Shown here: positions 51,550 through 60,348 of the stretch, piece after piece
How the letters are laid out: each line of letters opens with the position of its first letter
How positions within the stretch are numbered: the first letter of the stretch is position 1
NCBI GenBank assembly: GCA_050258035.1
Contig: JBLMYA010000092.1
Span: 1 to 64,000 of the forward strand
DNA length: 64,000 bases
Direction of reading: 5' to 3'
Source: DATBLE01 sp050258035
GTDB lineage: Bacteria; Actinomycetota; Thermoleophilia; Gaiellales; Gaiellaceae
The notes under the pieces: model-generated
Database searches by the model: none
Told to the model about the DNA's origin: nothing
Seen by the model: only the letters and a program-made list of their open reading frames with translations
Program-made: the position numbers and the translations under genes

Positions 51550-52932
51550 CTAACGCCGGTGCGCGAGGTACTCGAGCAGGTCGGAGCGGGTGAGCACGGC
51601 CTCGGGCTTCCCCTCTCGGGCGACGACCACCGCCTGGTTGCGCTCGCGCAGGTCGGCGAACACCTCGTCGACCGAGTCCTGCACGTCGACCGCGCCGAGC
51701 GGCGGCTGCATCGCGGCGGCGACGTCCTCGCCGAGTGCGTCGGGGTTCCGGAAGATGCGGTCGAGCAGCGTGCGCTCGTTCAGGGAGCCGATCACGTCCG
51801 CCAGCGTCTCGGCCGGTGCGTTGCGGACCACCGGGACCTGCGAGATCCCGTAGCGCTGCATCAGCTCGATCGCGGCGCCCAGCTTCTCGTGTGGCTCGCA
51901 GGTGACCAGATCCGGGATGCCGTTCTCGGCGTGCGTGAACGCGAGTACCTGCTCGACGGTGTCGGGCGGCCCGTGTCGCTCGAGGAAGCCGTGCTCGAGC
52001 ATCCAGTTGTCGTCGTAGATCTTCGAGAGGTAGCCGCGGCCGCCGTCGGGGATCGTGGTCAGGACCGTCGCATCCGGGCCGAGCCGCCTCGCGACCTCGA
52101 CCATCGCGAACACGGACGTTCCGCCCGAGCCGCCGGCGAGGATCCCCTCCTCGCGCGCGAGCCGGCGTGTCATCCGGAACGAGTCGCGGTCGGACACGCG
52201 GACGTACTCGTCGACGACCGACGGGTCGAAGCTCTCCGGCCAGCCGTCCTTGCCGATCCCCTCCACGAGGTACGGGTGGACGGGCCCGCCGGAGTAGATC
52301 GAGCCCTCGGGGTCGGCCCCGACGACGAGCAGGTCGGGCTTCTGCTCCTTGAGGTACCGAGCCGCGCCGGTGATCGAGCCGCCGGTGCCGACAGCGATCA
52401 CGACCGCGTCGAGCTCGCCGCCCGTCTGCTCCCAGATCTCCGGGCCGGTCGTCCGGTAGTGCGCCTCGGGGTTGCCCGGGTTCGAGTACTGGTCCGGCTT
52501 GTAGGCGCCGGGAATCTCCTCGGCGAGCCGGTCGGAGACGGCGTAGTAGCTCTCGGGCGAGTCGGCGTCGACGGCGGTCGGACAGATGACGACATCCGCC
52601 CCGAACGCGCGCAGCAGGGCGATCTTCTCCGGGGCCACCTTGTCGGGGACGACGAAGATCATCTTGTAGCCCCTGCTCGCCGCCGCGAGCGCGAGGCCGA
52701 CGCCGGTGTTGCCGGACGTCGGCTCGACGATCGTCCCGCCCGGCCTCAGCCTCCCGGTGTGCTCCGCGTCCTCGATCATGCTCAGCGCGATCCGGTCCTT
52801 GTTCGAGCCTCCCGGATTCAGGTACTCGAGCTTGACGAGGAGAGTGGGTCCGAGCTCCCGGCCGATCTTCTGGAGGCGGACGACCGGCGTCCCGCCGACC
52901 AGGTCGAGCAGCGTCGGATACTCGAGCGCCAC
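51550..52932 (-). CDS. cbs: Cystathionine beta-synthase
   Basis: This encodes 460 residues from GTG 52932. The PLP lysine is in EYLNPGGSNKDRIALSMIED, the Asn loop is EPTSGNTGVGLALAAASRG, and the phosphate loop is VGTGGSITGAARYLKE. A C-terminal pair of CBS domains follows (about 335-460, TCEPHEKLGAAIELMQRYGI and DVQDSVDEVFADLRERNQAV). The combination is that of cystathionine beta-synthase; no haem-binding N-terminus is present. With the gamma-lyase/synthase it makes a transsulfuration pair. Confidence 0.9.
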   Translation of the reverse strand: MALEYPTLLDLVGGTPVVRLQKIGRELGPTLLVKLEYLNPGGSNKDRIALSMIEDAEHTGRLRPGGTIVEPTSGNTGVGLALAAASRGYKMIFVVPDKVAPEKIALLRAFGADVVICPTAVDADSPESYYAVSDRLAEEIPGAYKPDQYSNPGNPEAHYRTTGPEIWEQTGGELDAVVIAVGTGGSITGAARYLKEQKPDLLVVGADPEGSIYSGGPVHPYLVEGIGKDGWPESFDPSVVDEYVRVSDRDSFRMTRRLAREEGILAGGSGGTSVFAMVEVARRLGPDATVLTTIPDGGRGYLSKIYDDNWMLEHGFLERHGPPDTVEQVLAFTHAENGIPDLVTCEPHEKLGAAIELMQRYGISQVPVVRNAPAETLADVIGSLNERTLLDRIFRNPDALGEDVAAAMQPPLGAVDVQDSVDEVFADLRERNQAVVVAREGKPEAVLTRSDLLEYLAHRR

Positions 52933-52943
52933 GCGCCGGAAGC

Positions 52944-53831
52944 CTATCCCCGCTCGACGCGGTCGAGGAAGCCGGCGACCAGCTCGCGGTAGCGCTCCGG
53001 CTCCTCGACGAACTGCATGTGCGAGGCGTTCGCGAAGGTGACGAGCTCGGAGCCTCGGATGCCCTCGTGGAGACGCTGCGCCTGCACCGGAGTGAACTCG
53101 TCGTGCGCTCCGGCCGTGATCAGCGTGGGAACGTCGATCTCGCCGAGGCGTGCGGTGATGTCCCAGTGCCTCAGCGTCCCGGTGATCACGAACTCGTTCG
53201 GGCCCTGCATGGTCAGGTAGACGTCGGGGTGCTCGCCGACCCCGGCGAAGGTGCGCTGCACGCAGTCGGGGAACGGGTCGATGCGGCAGACGTGCCGCTT
53301 GTAGAACTCCATCGTCGCCGCCTCGTACTCGGGCGAGTCGAGTGTCCCGGCCGCCTCGTGCTGGTCGAGGACGGCCTGGACCTCGTCCGGGAGCTCGCGC
53401 CGGAGCCGGCCGGTCTCGGACCCCCACACCGGGAGGCTCGCGGGCGAGGACGAGAGAACGAGGCTGTCCAGGCCGGCCGGCTCGGTCAGCGCGTACTCCA
53501 TCGCCAGCATCCCGCCCCAGGAGGAGCCGAACAGGTGGACGCGCTCGAGGCCGAGGGCGTCCCGGACCGCCTGCACCTCGCGGACGAAGAGCTCCACCGT
53601 CCAGAAGTCGGGCGGCTTCTCGATCCACGAACGGCCGCAGCCGATCTGGTCGTAGAAGACCACGCGCCGGCCGGTGGCGGCGAGCTCCCCGAGCGGCTCG
53701 AGGTAGTCGTGCAGGGCGCCGGGGCCGCCGTGCAGGCAGAGGAGCGGCAACTTCCCGGGCTCCTCGCCGTCGCCGACGATCCGGTACCAGGTCTCGCCGC
53801 CGGCGAAGGTGATGCGGCCCTCGGTGGTCAC
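52944..53831 (-). CDS. Proline iminopeptidase-family hydrolase
   Basis: This encodes 295 residues of the alpha/beta-hydrolase fold. LCLHGGPGALHDYLEPL is the oxyanion HGGPG motif, VFYDQIGCGRS the DQ.G.G.S block, LFGSSWGGMLAMEYAL the nucleophile Ser, and NASHMQFVEEPERY the catalytic His. The layout is that of tricorn-interacting factor F1/proline iminopeptidases. It may release N-terminal residues from peptides; other amide or ester substrates are possible. Confidence 0.88.
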   Translation of the reverse strand: MTTEGRITFAGGETWYRIVGDGEEPGKLPLLCLHGGPGALHDYLEPLGELAATGRRVVFYDQIGCGRSWIEKPPDFWTVELFVREVQAVRDALGLERVHLFGSSWGGMLAMEYALTEPAGLDSLVLSSSPASLPVWGSETGRLRRELPDEVQAVLDQHEAAGTLDSPEYEAATMEFYKRHVCRIDPFPDCVQRTFAGVGEHPDVYLTMQGPNEFVITGTLRHWDITARLGEIDVPTLITAGAHDEFTPVQAQRLHEGIRGSELVTFANASHMQFVEEPERYRELVAGFLDRVERG

Positions 53832-53861
53832 GCGCGCGGAGTCTACGGCCGGCTGCGCAGC

Positions 53862-54821
53862 TCAGGCGAGGAGCGCGCGCAGCTGATCGGGCGTCATGTT
53901 GCCGCCGCTCGCGATCAGGCCGATCTTCCTGCCGGCGAGGTCGAGCTTCAGCGCCGCCGCGAGCGGGGCGGCCCCGGCGGGCTCGATCAGGTTCCGTGTC
54001 CGCTCGAGCATGTGGAGCGTCGCTGCACGGAGGTCGTCCTCGGAGACGAGGACGAAGTCGTGGAGGTGCTCGCGCAGGATCGCCTGCGGGAGCTCGAAGC
54101 CGACCCGCGTCGCCAGCCCCTCGGCCGAGGTGCGCATCTCGTCCTCGACGAGGGCGCCCTTCTTCCAGGAGCGGTAGGCGGCGGGCGCCGCCTCGGACTG
54201 GACGCCGATCACCTGGAGCTCCGGGCGGAGGGCGTTCGCGACGATGCAGGCGCCGGCGGCGCCGCTGCCGCCGCCGATCGGCACGATCAGGACGTCGAGG
54301 TCGGGCTGCCGCTCCAGCGTCTCGAGCGTGTGGGTGGCGACTCCTGCGATCAGGTGGGGCTCGTTGCCGGAATGGATGTAGCGGTAGCCGTGCTCCTCCG
54401 CGAGCGCCTCGCAGTGCTCGCGCGCGTCGTCGAAGTCGCGGCCGTGCTCGACGACCTCGCCGCCGAGGCCCCGGATCGACCCGATCTTGACCGGGTTCGC
54501 GTGTTCGGGGACGCAGACGATCGCGCGCACGCCGAACAGACGCGACGCGAGGGCGATCGACTGGCCGTGGTTGCCCGTCGAGGCCGTGACCACGCCGCGT
54601 CTCCGTTCGTCGTCCGTCAGCCGGGAGACCAGGTTGACCCCGCCGCGAACCTTGAAGTTGCAGACCGGCTGATGGTTCTCGTGCTTGACCCAGACCTCGG
54701 CGCCGACCAGCTCGTCGAGCGGCGGGTATCGGTTGAGCGCGGTCGGAACGAGGTGGGGAGAGATGCGCTCGCGCGCCGCGAGGACGTCGTCGAAGGTCGG
54801 GGTGGACAACGGGACCGGCAC
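53862..54821 (-). CDS. Threonine dehydratase-type PLP ammonia-lyase
   Basis: This encodes 319 residues from GTG 54821. The PLP lysine is in ENHQPVCNFKVRGGVNLVSR, the substrate loop is TASTGNHGQSIALASRLFG, and the phosphate loop is VPIGGGSGAAGACIVAN, with a late LIASGGNMTPDQL. It lacks the ACT-type regulatory tail, so it is a short catabolic-type threonine/serine dehydratase or racemase. It deaminates hydroxyamino acids to 2-oxoacids. It lies 44 bases upstream of nothing on its own strand but follows purH, purN and purM in the minus-strand direction. Confidence 0.87.
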   Translation of the reverse strand: MPVPLSTPTFDDVLAARERISPHLVPTALNRYPPLDELVGAEVWVKHENHQPVCNFKVRGGVNLVSRLTDDERRRGVVTASTGNHGQSIALASRLFGVRAIVCVPEHANPVKIGSIRGLGGEVVEHGRDFDDAREHCEALAEEHGYRYIHSGNEPHLIAGVATHTLETLERQPDLDVLIVPIGGGSGAAGACIVANALRPELQVIGVQSEAAPAAYRSWKKGALVEDEMRTSAEGLATRVGFELPQAILREHLHDFVLVSEDDLRAATLHMLERTRNLIEPAGAAPLAAALKLDLAGRKIGLIASGGNMTPDQLRALLA

Positions 54822-54865
54822 GGATGCACGCTACCCGAGGGACGGTCCCGGGAGCTGTCCCCGGT

Positions 54866-56401
54866 TCAGTGGCGGAAGTGGCGGCGGCCGGTGAACACCA
54901 TCGCCGCGCCGGCCGCCTCGACGGCGGCGACGACGTCGGCGTCCCGCTTCGACCCGCCCGGCTGGATGATCGCCGAGACGCCCTGCTCGAGCGCGAGCGC
55001 CGGCCCGTCGGCGAACGGGAAGAAGGCGTCCGAGGCCAGCACGGCGCCCGCCAGGTCGTGGCCGTGCTCCAGAGCCTTCTCGATCGCGATCCGGACCGCG
55101 TCCACGCGCGACATCTGGCCGGCCCCGATCCCGATCGTGCGCAGGCCCCTGGCGATCACGATCGCGTTCGAGGTGACGTGCTTGCAGACGCGCCAGGCGA
55201 ACAGCAGGTCGTCCCAGTCCGAGTCGCTCGCGTCCCCGCAGACGACGGTCATCGCGCCGCGGTCCTCGGCGGCGGCGTCGCGCTCCTGGACGAGCAGACC
55301 CCCGACCACCCGTCGGTAGTCGCGCTCTCCCGCCGGCGCGCTCCGGCGCTCGGCCGAGTCGAGGATGCGCAGCGCCTCCTTTGCGCGCAGCACGTCGACT
55401 GCGCCCTCCTCGTACCCGGGCGCGAACAGGACTTCGACGAACTGCTCCGAGATCCGCTTGGCCAGCTCCACCGAGATCGGGTGGTTGAGCACGACCACGC
55501 CCCCGTAGGCGGACAGCGGATCGGAGGCGAGCGCCCGCTCGTAGGCGTCCGCGATCGACTCAGCGATCGCCGCACCGCATGGGTTCGCGTGCTTGACGAT
55601 CACGCACGCCGGCTGCGTGAGCTCCTCGACCAGCTCCCGGGCCGCGGAGAGGTCGTTGAGGTTGTTGTACGAGAGCTCCTTGCCGCCGAGCTGCTCGACG
55701 CGGGAGAGCAGGTGGCGGCGCTCGCCGGCCTGGGCGTAGTAGGCGGCGCGCTGGTGGGGGTTTTCCCCGTATGCGAGCGTTCGCTCCTTCCAGAAGGTCG
55801 GGATGAGGCCCTCGGGGAAGGTCTCCCGCTCGTCGAACCAGGCCGAGATCGCCGACTCGTACGCGGCCGTGACGACGAAGGCCTCGCCGGCGAGCGACCG
55901 GCGGGTGTCGAGGGAGAGCTCGCCGTGGTGCCGAAGCTCCTCGAGGACGCTCGAGTAGCGCTCCGGGCGGGCGACCGCGGCGACGTGGCGGAAGTTCTTC
56001 GCGGCAGCGCGGAGCAGGGTCGGCCCGCCGATGTCGATCATCTCCACCGCCTCCTCGTCGGTCACGCCCTGCTGCGACGCGACCTCGGTGAACGGGTAGA
56101 GGTTGACGACGACCATGTCGATCGGCTCGATCGCGTGCTCGGCGAGGTCGTCGAGGTCCTCGGGCACGTCGCGCCGGGCCAGGATCCCGCCGTGGACGGC
56201 GGGGTGGAGCGTGACGACGCGGTGGCCGAGCATCTCGGCGAAGCCGGTCATCGTCTCGACGCGGGTCACGGGCAGGCCGTGCTCCTCCAGGTGCGCGGCG
56301 GTGCCGCCGCTGGCCGCGAGCTCCCAGGCGAGCTCGACCAGCCCGCCGGCGAGCTCCTGCAGTCCGCGCTTGTCATAGACCGAGATCAGCGCGCGGCGCA
56401 C
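54866..56401 (-). CDS. purH: Bifunctional AICAR formyltransferase/IMP cyclohydrolase
   Basis: This encodes 511 residues from GTG 56401. It catalyses the last two steps of IMP synthesis. The N-terminal cyclohydrolase domain has ALISVYDKRGLQELAGGLVE, VTLHPAVHGGILARRD and DIGGPTLLRAAAKN. The formyltransferase domain has GENPHQRAAYYAQAG, CVIVKHANPCGAAIAESIAD, the segment with the catalytic Lys and His, and DAFFPFADGPALALEQGVSA. Its start lies 16 bases inside the end of purN. Confidence 0.94.
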   Translation of the reverse strand: MRRALISVYDKRGLQELAGGLVELAWELAASGGTAAHLEEHGLPVTRVETMTGFAEMLGHRVVTLHPAVHGGILARRDVPEDLDDLAEHAIEPIDMVVVNLYPFTEVASQQGVTDEEAVEMIDIGGPTLLRAAAKNFRHVAAVARPERYSSVLEELRHHGELSLDTRRSLAGEAFVVTAAYESAISAWFDERETFPEGLIPTFWKERTLAYGENPHQRAAYYAQAGERRHLLSRVEQLGGKELSYNNLNDLSAARELVEELTQPACVIVKHANPCGAAIAESIADAYERALASDPLSAYGGVVVLNHPISVELAKRISEQFVEVLFAPGYEEGAVDVLRAKEALRILDSAERRSAPAGERDYRRVVGGLLVQERDAAAEDRGAMTVVCGDASDSDWDDLLFAWRVCKHVTSNAIVIARGLRTIGIGAGQMSRVDAVRIAIEKALEHGHDLAGAVLASDAFFPFADGPALALEQGVSAIIQPGGSKRDADVVAAVEAAGAAMVFTGRRHFRH

Positions 56402-56916
56402 AGCTCTCTCACCACCTCGGGCAGCAGGCGGTGCTCCACCGAGTGGATCCGCTCGACCAGCGTGTCCAGCGGCTCGACCGGAACCGGCTCCTGGCGCAAC
56501 ACCGGCCCGGTGTCGATCCCCTCGTCGACGAGATGGACGGTCACCCCCGTCGTCCGGACGCCCGCTGCGACCGCCTGCTCGATCGCCCGGAGGCCGGGGA
56601 AGTCGGGGAGGAGCGACGGGTGGACGTTGACGATCCGGCCGGGAAAGCGGGCGAGGAACGCGGGGGTCAGGAGCTGCATGTAGCCGGCGAGGACGACGAG
56701 CCGGACGCCGTGCCCTTCCAGCCAGTCGGCCATCGCACGGTCGCGGGCCTCCCGGTCGTCTCCGAGCTCGAAGAGCGCGGACGCGATTCCCGCCGCCCGC
56801 GCGCGCACCAGGGCGCGCGCTTCCGGGCGGTTCGAGGCAACAGCCGAGATCGGCAGCCCGCAGTCGATCAGCGCCTGGAGGTTCGTACCCTCTCCCGACG
56901 CGAGGACGCCGATCAC
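56386..56916 (-). CDS. purN: Phosphoribosylglycinamide formyltransferase
   Basis: This encodes 176 residues from GTG 56916. It formylates GAR using 10-formyl-tetrahydrofolate. VIGVLASGEGTNLQALIDCG is the phosphate loop, and LAGYMQLLTPAFLARFPGRI with NVHPSLLPDFPGL hold the catalytic Asn and His; the Asp is in VDEGIDTGPVLRQ. The start shares bases with the purM stop (GTGA). It is slightly shorter than average but complete. Confidence 0.92.
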   Translation of the reverse strand: MIGVLASGEGTNLQALIDCGLPISAVASNRPEARALVRARAAGIASALFELGDDREARDRAMADWLEGHGVRLVVLAGYMQLLTPAFLARFPGRIVNVHPSLLPDFPGLRAIEQAVAAGVRTTGVTVHLVDEGIDTGPVLRQEPVPVEPLDTLVERIHSVEHRLLPEVVRELCAAR

Positions 56917-57812
56917 GCGATCCGGCCGATGACGGTCCGGCCCGCCGGCTCCGGAACGACCGCGCAGTAGCCGATCCCGAGGTTGAAGACGCGCCGCAGC
57001 TCCTCCTCCCCGGCGTGGCGCCCGAGCCAGGCGAACACAGCAGGGCGGTCCCACGAGTCCCAGTCGATCTCCGCCCGGAGCCCCTCCGGGAGCACGCGCG
57101 AGACGTTCCCCTCGATCCCGCCGCCGGTCACGTGCGCGAGCGCGCGCACGTCGGCGTCCAGGCGCAGCGCCCGGATCTCGTCGAGGTACAGGCGCGTCGG
57201 CGCGAGCAGGTCCTCGCCGTCGTAATCCTCCAGCTCGAGGACCCGGCGGACGAGCGAGAAGCCGTTCGCGTGCACGCCGGCCGAGGCGAAGCCGACGATC
57301 CAGTCGCCGGCCTCGACGCGCGACCCGTCGACGAGGTCGCGACGGTCGACCAGGCCGACGCATGCCGCGGCGAAGTCGAGCTCGCCCTCGCGGTAGACGC
57401 CGGGCATCTCCGCGGTCTCGCCGCCGACGAGCGCGCAGCCGGCTGCACGGCACACCTCGGCGGCGCCCTCGACCAGCTCGGCGACCTGCTCGAGGTCGAG
57501 CCGGTCGGCCGCGACGTAGTCGAGCAGGAACAGCGGCTCAGCGCCGGTCGTCGCCACGTCGTTTATGCAGTGTGCGGCCATGTCCGCGCCGCAGTTCCGG
57601 AGCAGCCCGCGGCCCCGCGCGACGATCGGCTTCGTCCCGATCGAGTCCATCGAGGCAGCGAGCAGCCGCTGCTCGTCGAGCGGGTACAGCCCCGCGAAGG
57701 CGCCGAACCCTTCCGCGCCTGTCGACTCGACCGCCGCCCGCAGCCGTTCGACGACCGCCCCCGCGGTCGCGAGCGAGACCCCTGCAGCCCCGTAGGTGGG
57801 CTCGTCCTCCAT
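56913..57812 (-). CDS. purM: Phosphoribosylformylglycinamidine cyclo-ligase
   Basis: This encodes 299 residues. It makes aminoimidazole ribotide from FGAM and ATP. It shows AASMDSIGTKPIVARGRGLL, MAAHCINDVATTGAEPLFLL, CALVGGETAEMPGVYREGEL, GFASAGVHANGFSLVRRVLE and AHVTGGGIEGNVSRVLPEGL, all standard PurM blocks. The N-terminus is short relative to other PurM proteins (about 330-350). It heads purM-purN-purH, with 4- and 16-base overlaps. Confidence 0.93.
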   Translation of the reverse strand: MEDEPTYGAAGVSLATAGAVVERLRAAVESTGAEGFGAFAGLYPLDEQRLLAASMDSIGTKPIVARGRGLLRNCGADMAAHCINDVATTGAEPLFLLDYVAADRLDLEQVAELVEGAAEVCRAAGCALVGGETAEMPGVYREGELDFAAACVGLVDRRDLVDGSRVEAGDWIVGFASAGVHANGFSLVRRVLELEDYDGEDLLAPTRLYLDEIRALRLDADVRALAHVTGGGIEGNVSRVLPEGLRAEIDWDSWDRPAVFAWLGRHAGEEELRRVFNLGIGYCAVVPEPAGRTVIGRIA

Positions 57813-57844
57813 GCCTCCGAGTCTAAGCCCACTACGCTCCGGAC

Positions 57845-58555
57845 ATGGACTGGCCCTGGGAGATCGCCGAGCGCGACCACGAGCTCCAGAACCCGACGAG
57901 CGCGGAGAAGGTCCTGCTGCTGGGGAGGTACCTCCGCCTCGACGCGGAGAGCCGTGTGCTCGACGTCGCCTGCGGGAAGGGCGGCCCGGCGGCGATCCTC
58001 GCCGCCGCGTACGGCTGCCGGATCACCGGTGTCGAGATCCGGCCCGAGTTCGCCGCGGCGGCGCGCGAGCGCGTCGCCGCGGCAGGCCTCGACAGGCTCG
58101 TCGAGATCCACACCGCCGACGCGACGACGTTCCCGCTCGAGCCGGAGAGTCTCGACGCCGCGCTCTGCATCGGCGCGGCGTTCGTCTGGGGGACGATCCG
58201 CGATGCGGCGTCGGCGCTCCGTCAGGCGGTGCGGCCCGGCGGCTTCGTCGCGATCGGGGAGCCGTTCTGGCGTGCCTGGCCGCTCCCGGACGGCGCCGCG
58301 CCCGACGGGTTCGTCTCGCTGTCCGAGACCGCCGACCGCCTCGAGCGGGCGGGTTTCGTCCTCACCGGGGTCATCGCCGCCTCGGAGGACGACTGGGACC
58401 GGTACGAGAGCCTGCACTGGCGCGCGCTCGAGGAGTGGCTCGCCGAGCACCCCGATCCCGAGATCCGCGCCGAGCACGAACGGCGGTGCAGCGACTACCT
58501 GCGGTACAGACGCTCGCTCCTCGGCTGGGCGATCTTCGTCGGTCGCAAGCGCTGA
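57845..58555 (+). CDS. SAM-dependent methyltransferase
   Basis: This encodes 236 residues with a class I methyltransferase fold. VLDVACGKGGPAAILAAAYG is the SAM loop, ITGVEIRPEFAAAARER the acidic loop, and ALCIGAAFVWGTIRDAASAL the motif-II region, followed by RPGGFVAIGEPFW. The resemblance is to small-molecule methyltransferases. ATG 57845 faces away from purM, 32 bases from its start, so the two promoters lie back to back or the region is very compact. Confidence 0.85.
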   Translation: MDWPWEIAERDHELQNPTSAEKVLLLGRYLRLDAESRVLDVACGKGGPAAILAAAYGCRITGVEIRPEFAAAARERVAAAGLDRLVEIHTADATTFPLEPESLDAALCIGAAFVWGTIRDAASALRQAVRPGGFVAIGEPFWRAWPLPDGAAPDGFVSLSETADRLERAGFVLTGVIAASEDDWDRYESLHWRALEEWLAEHPDPEIRAEHERRCSDYLRYRRSLLGWAIFVGRKR

Positions 58556-58573
58556 GGCTCCTACACTCTCCCG

Positions 58574-59467
58574 GTGGGCCCTTCGCCCCTGACCAGCTGG
58601 ACGTTCGATCCGGCGGCGATGCTCCTGATCGCGGCGTCGGGCTTCCTCTACTACCGCAGGACGGCCACGCTCGCCTCGCGCGGCACGCCGGTCGAGCTCT
58701 GGCGTCGGCTCGTCTTCGGCCTCGGCCTCGTCCTCTCGTTCACGGCAGTCGCCTCGCCGATCCACGAGCTCGGCGAGCAGCAGTTCTTCTTCGCGCACAT
58801 GATCCAGCACATCCTGCTCGGCGACCTCGCGCCGCTGTGCTTCGTCGCCGGGCTGACGGGACCGATCCTGCGGCCGGTGCTCGCCCTCCCGGCGGTGATG
58901 CGGCTGCGCTTCCTGACGCTTCCGTACGTCGCTCTCCCGATCTGGGCGGCGAACCTGCTGCTCTGGCACCTGCCGGTCGCCTACCTGGCGGCGCTCCACC
59001 ACTCGGGCATGCACGCTGTCCAGCACCTGCTCTTCTTCACGTGCGGCGCGCTGATGTGGGCGCCGGTGGTCGAGGTGCTCCCGGGGCCCGAGTGGTTCGG
59101 GTCGGGGATGAAGCTCGGCTACATCGCGGCGGTCCGGGCCGTCGAGACGATCCTCGGCAACGTCTTCGTCTGGTCGGGCGGCGTCTTCTACACGGCGTAC
59201 GAGCACCCGGTGAACCGCTGGGGCATCTCCCCCCACGCCGACCAGGGCATCGCCGGCGGGGTGATGATGCTCGAGGGCTCGCTCGTCACGCTCGGCGCGC
59301 TCGCCTGGCTCTTCCTCCGCTGGGCGCGCGAGAGCGAGGAGCGGCAGCAGCTGCTCGACGAGGGAGTCGACCGGCGGGCGGCGACACGCGCCGTCCGGTA
59401 CGGCCGCGGCGGAGAGCTGTCCCGGCGTGGGGGAACCCCTCGTTCTCCAACGGGCCCTCTCCTCTGA
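58574..59467 (+). CDS. ctaG: CtaG-type cytochrome c oxidase assembly protein
   Basis: This encodes 297 residues from GTG 58574. Seven or so membrane helices carry the caa3_CtaG signature: SPIHELGEQQFFFAHMIQHI, LLLWHLPVAYLAALHHSGMH and AVQHLLFFTCGALMWAPVVE. The conserved histidines (HMIQHILLGD, HLPVAY, HHSGMHAVQHL) suit a copper-delivery role for the CuA/CuB sites of the oxidase. The C-terminus is a charged tail. The oxidase genes are not in the window. Confidence 0.9.
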   Translation: MGPSPLTSWTFDPAAMLLIAASGFLYYRRTATLASRGTPVELWRRLVFGLGLVLSFTAVASPIHELGEQQFFFAHMIQHILLGDLAPLCFVAGLTGPILRPVLALPAVMRLRFLTLPYVALPIWAANLLLWHLPVAYLAALHHSGMHAVQHLLFFTCGALMWAPVVEVLPGPEWFGSGMKLGYIAAVRAVETILGNVFVWSGGVFYTAYEHPVNRWGISPHADQGIAGGVMMLEGSLVTLGALAWLFLRWARESEERQQLLDEGVDRRAATRAVRYGRGGELSRRGGTPRSPTGPLL

Positions 59468-59507
59468 GCGCTATCCGCCTCGCCGCCGATCATGTTGCGG
59501 CAGAAAC

Positions 59508-59927
59508 TTGCGTTCCACCGGCTTCCATCACGTCGACCTCGTCGTCAGCTCGATACTCCGCAGCCTGCCCTTCTACCGGGAGCTGCTCGAGCCGCTCGGC
59601 TGGCACCGCGTCGGCGAGGTGGAGGGCGAGCGCGGCGAGACGATCTGGTACATCTCGGGCCCCGGCAGCTCGCTCGGCCTGAGGCAGGCGCAGACACCGT
59701 CGAGGGAGCCTTTCGACCGCTACCGGGTCGGCGTCCACCACGTCGCCTTCGAGGCCGCGTCCCGGCACGACGTCGACGAGCGCGCCGACTGGCTGCGCGG
59801 CCGCGGCGTCTCGATCGAGAGCGGCCCCGAGGAGTACTCGTACATGCCCGGGTACTACGCGGTCTTCTTCTACGACCCGGACGGGATCAAGCTCGAGATC
59901 GTGCACGTGCCCGGCCACGCGGCCTGA
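59508..59927 (+). CDS. VOC-family (glyoxalase-like) protein
   Basis: This encodes 139 residues from TTG 59508. It has STGFHHVDLVVSSILRSLPF, RYRVGVHHVAFEAASRHDVD and PGYYAVFFYDPDGIKLEIVH. The His and Glu residues at strand ends (HHVDL, HHVAF, LEIVH) are the metal ligands of the vicinal-oxygen-chelate fold. The family includes glyoxalase I, fosfomycin-resistance proteins and dioxygenases. Substrate unknown. The frame is open upstream to 59427 but overlaps ctaG there. Confidence 0.8.
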   Translation: MRSTGFHHVDLVVSSILRSLPFYRELLEPLGWHRVGEVEGERGETIWYISGPGSSLGLRQAQTPSREPFDRYRVGVHHVAFEAASRHDVDERADWLRGRGVSIESGPEEYSYMPGYYAVFFYDPDGIKLEIVHVPGHAA

Positions 59928-60035
59928 TCCGTACGATCGCGCCACCCAGCGCGCAGCGACAGAAAGCCGGCCGCGGCGCGTGTGCTTCTCGCGCGGCCGG
60001 CACCCTCGAGCGCAAGCGACAGAAAGGAGCGCCGC

Positions 60036-60308
60036 ATGTCCACCACGGAGAAGCCCGCCGAGAGCCCGTCGGCCGGAGGAGGAGAGGGAGGGGGGTACCG
60101 CTTCCAGCCCGTCGCGGGCGCCCGGATGCCGATTCCCGGCAACGCGGAGCTCGCGCTGTTCCTCTTCGTCTGGATCGTCGTCGCGATCATCTGGGCGGCC
60201 AGCGACGCGGTCGACGCGAGCGGTTTCGTCACCGCGACGGTCGTGTTGACCTTCGGCTACCTGCTCAGCCGCGGGATCGCGAAGGCGAGCAGGGTCCTCG
60301 AGCAGTAG
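60036..60308 (+). CDS. Small two-helix membrane protein
   Basis: This encodes 90 residues from ATG 60036, with AAAGGAG seven bases upstream. A Gly/Ser-rich N-terminus leads to GYRFQPVAGARMPIPGN and two helices (LALFLFVWIVVAIIWAAS and FVTATVVLTFGYLLSRGI). No family is recognised. It follows the VOC gene after about 110 bases and converges on purF. Confidence 0.6.
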   Translation: MSTTEKPAESPSAGGGEGGGYRFQPVAGARMPIPGNAELALFLFVWIVVAIIWAASDAVDASGFVTATVVLTFGYLLSRGIAKASRVLEQ

Positions 60309-60316
60309 CGGACGAC

Positions 60317-60348
60317 GAGCCGGCGTCGGCTCAGGCCCGCGCCGGCTC
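60317..60348. terminator. Hairpin between convergent genes
   Basis: GAGCCGGCG (60317-60325) pairs with CGCCGGCTC (60340-60348), nine bases with a 14-base loop; a smaller GAGCCG/CGGCTC hairpin nests inside. It lies between the small membrane-protein gene and the purF stop, so it may end transcripts from both sides. There is no T-run. Confidence 0.45.
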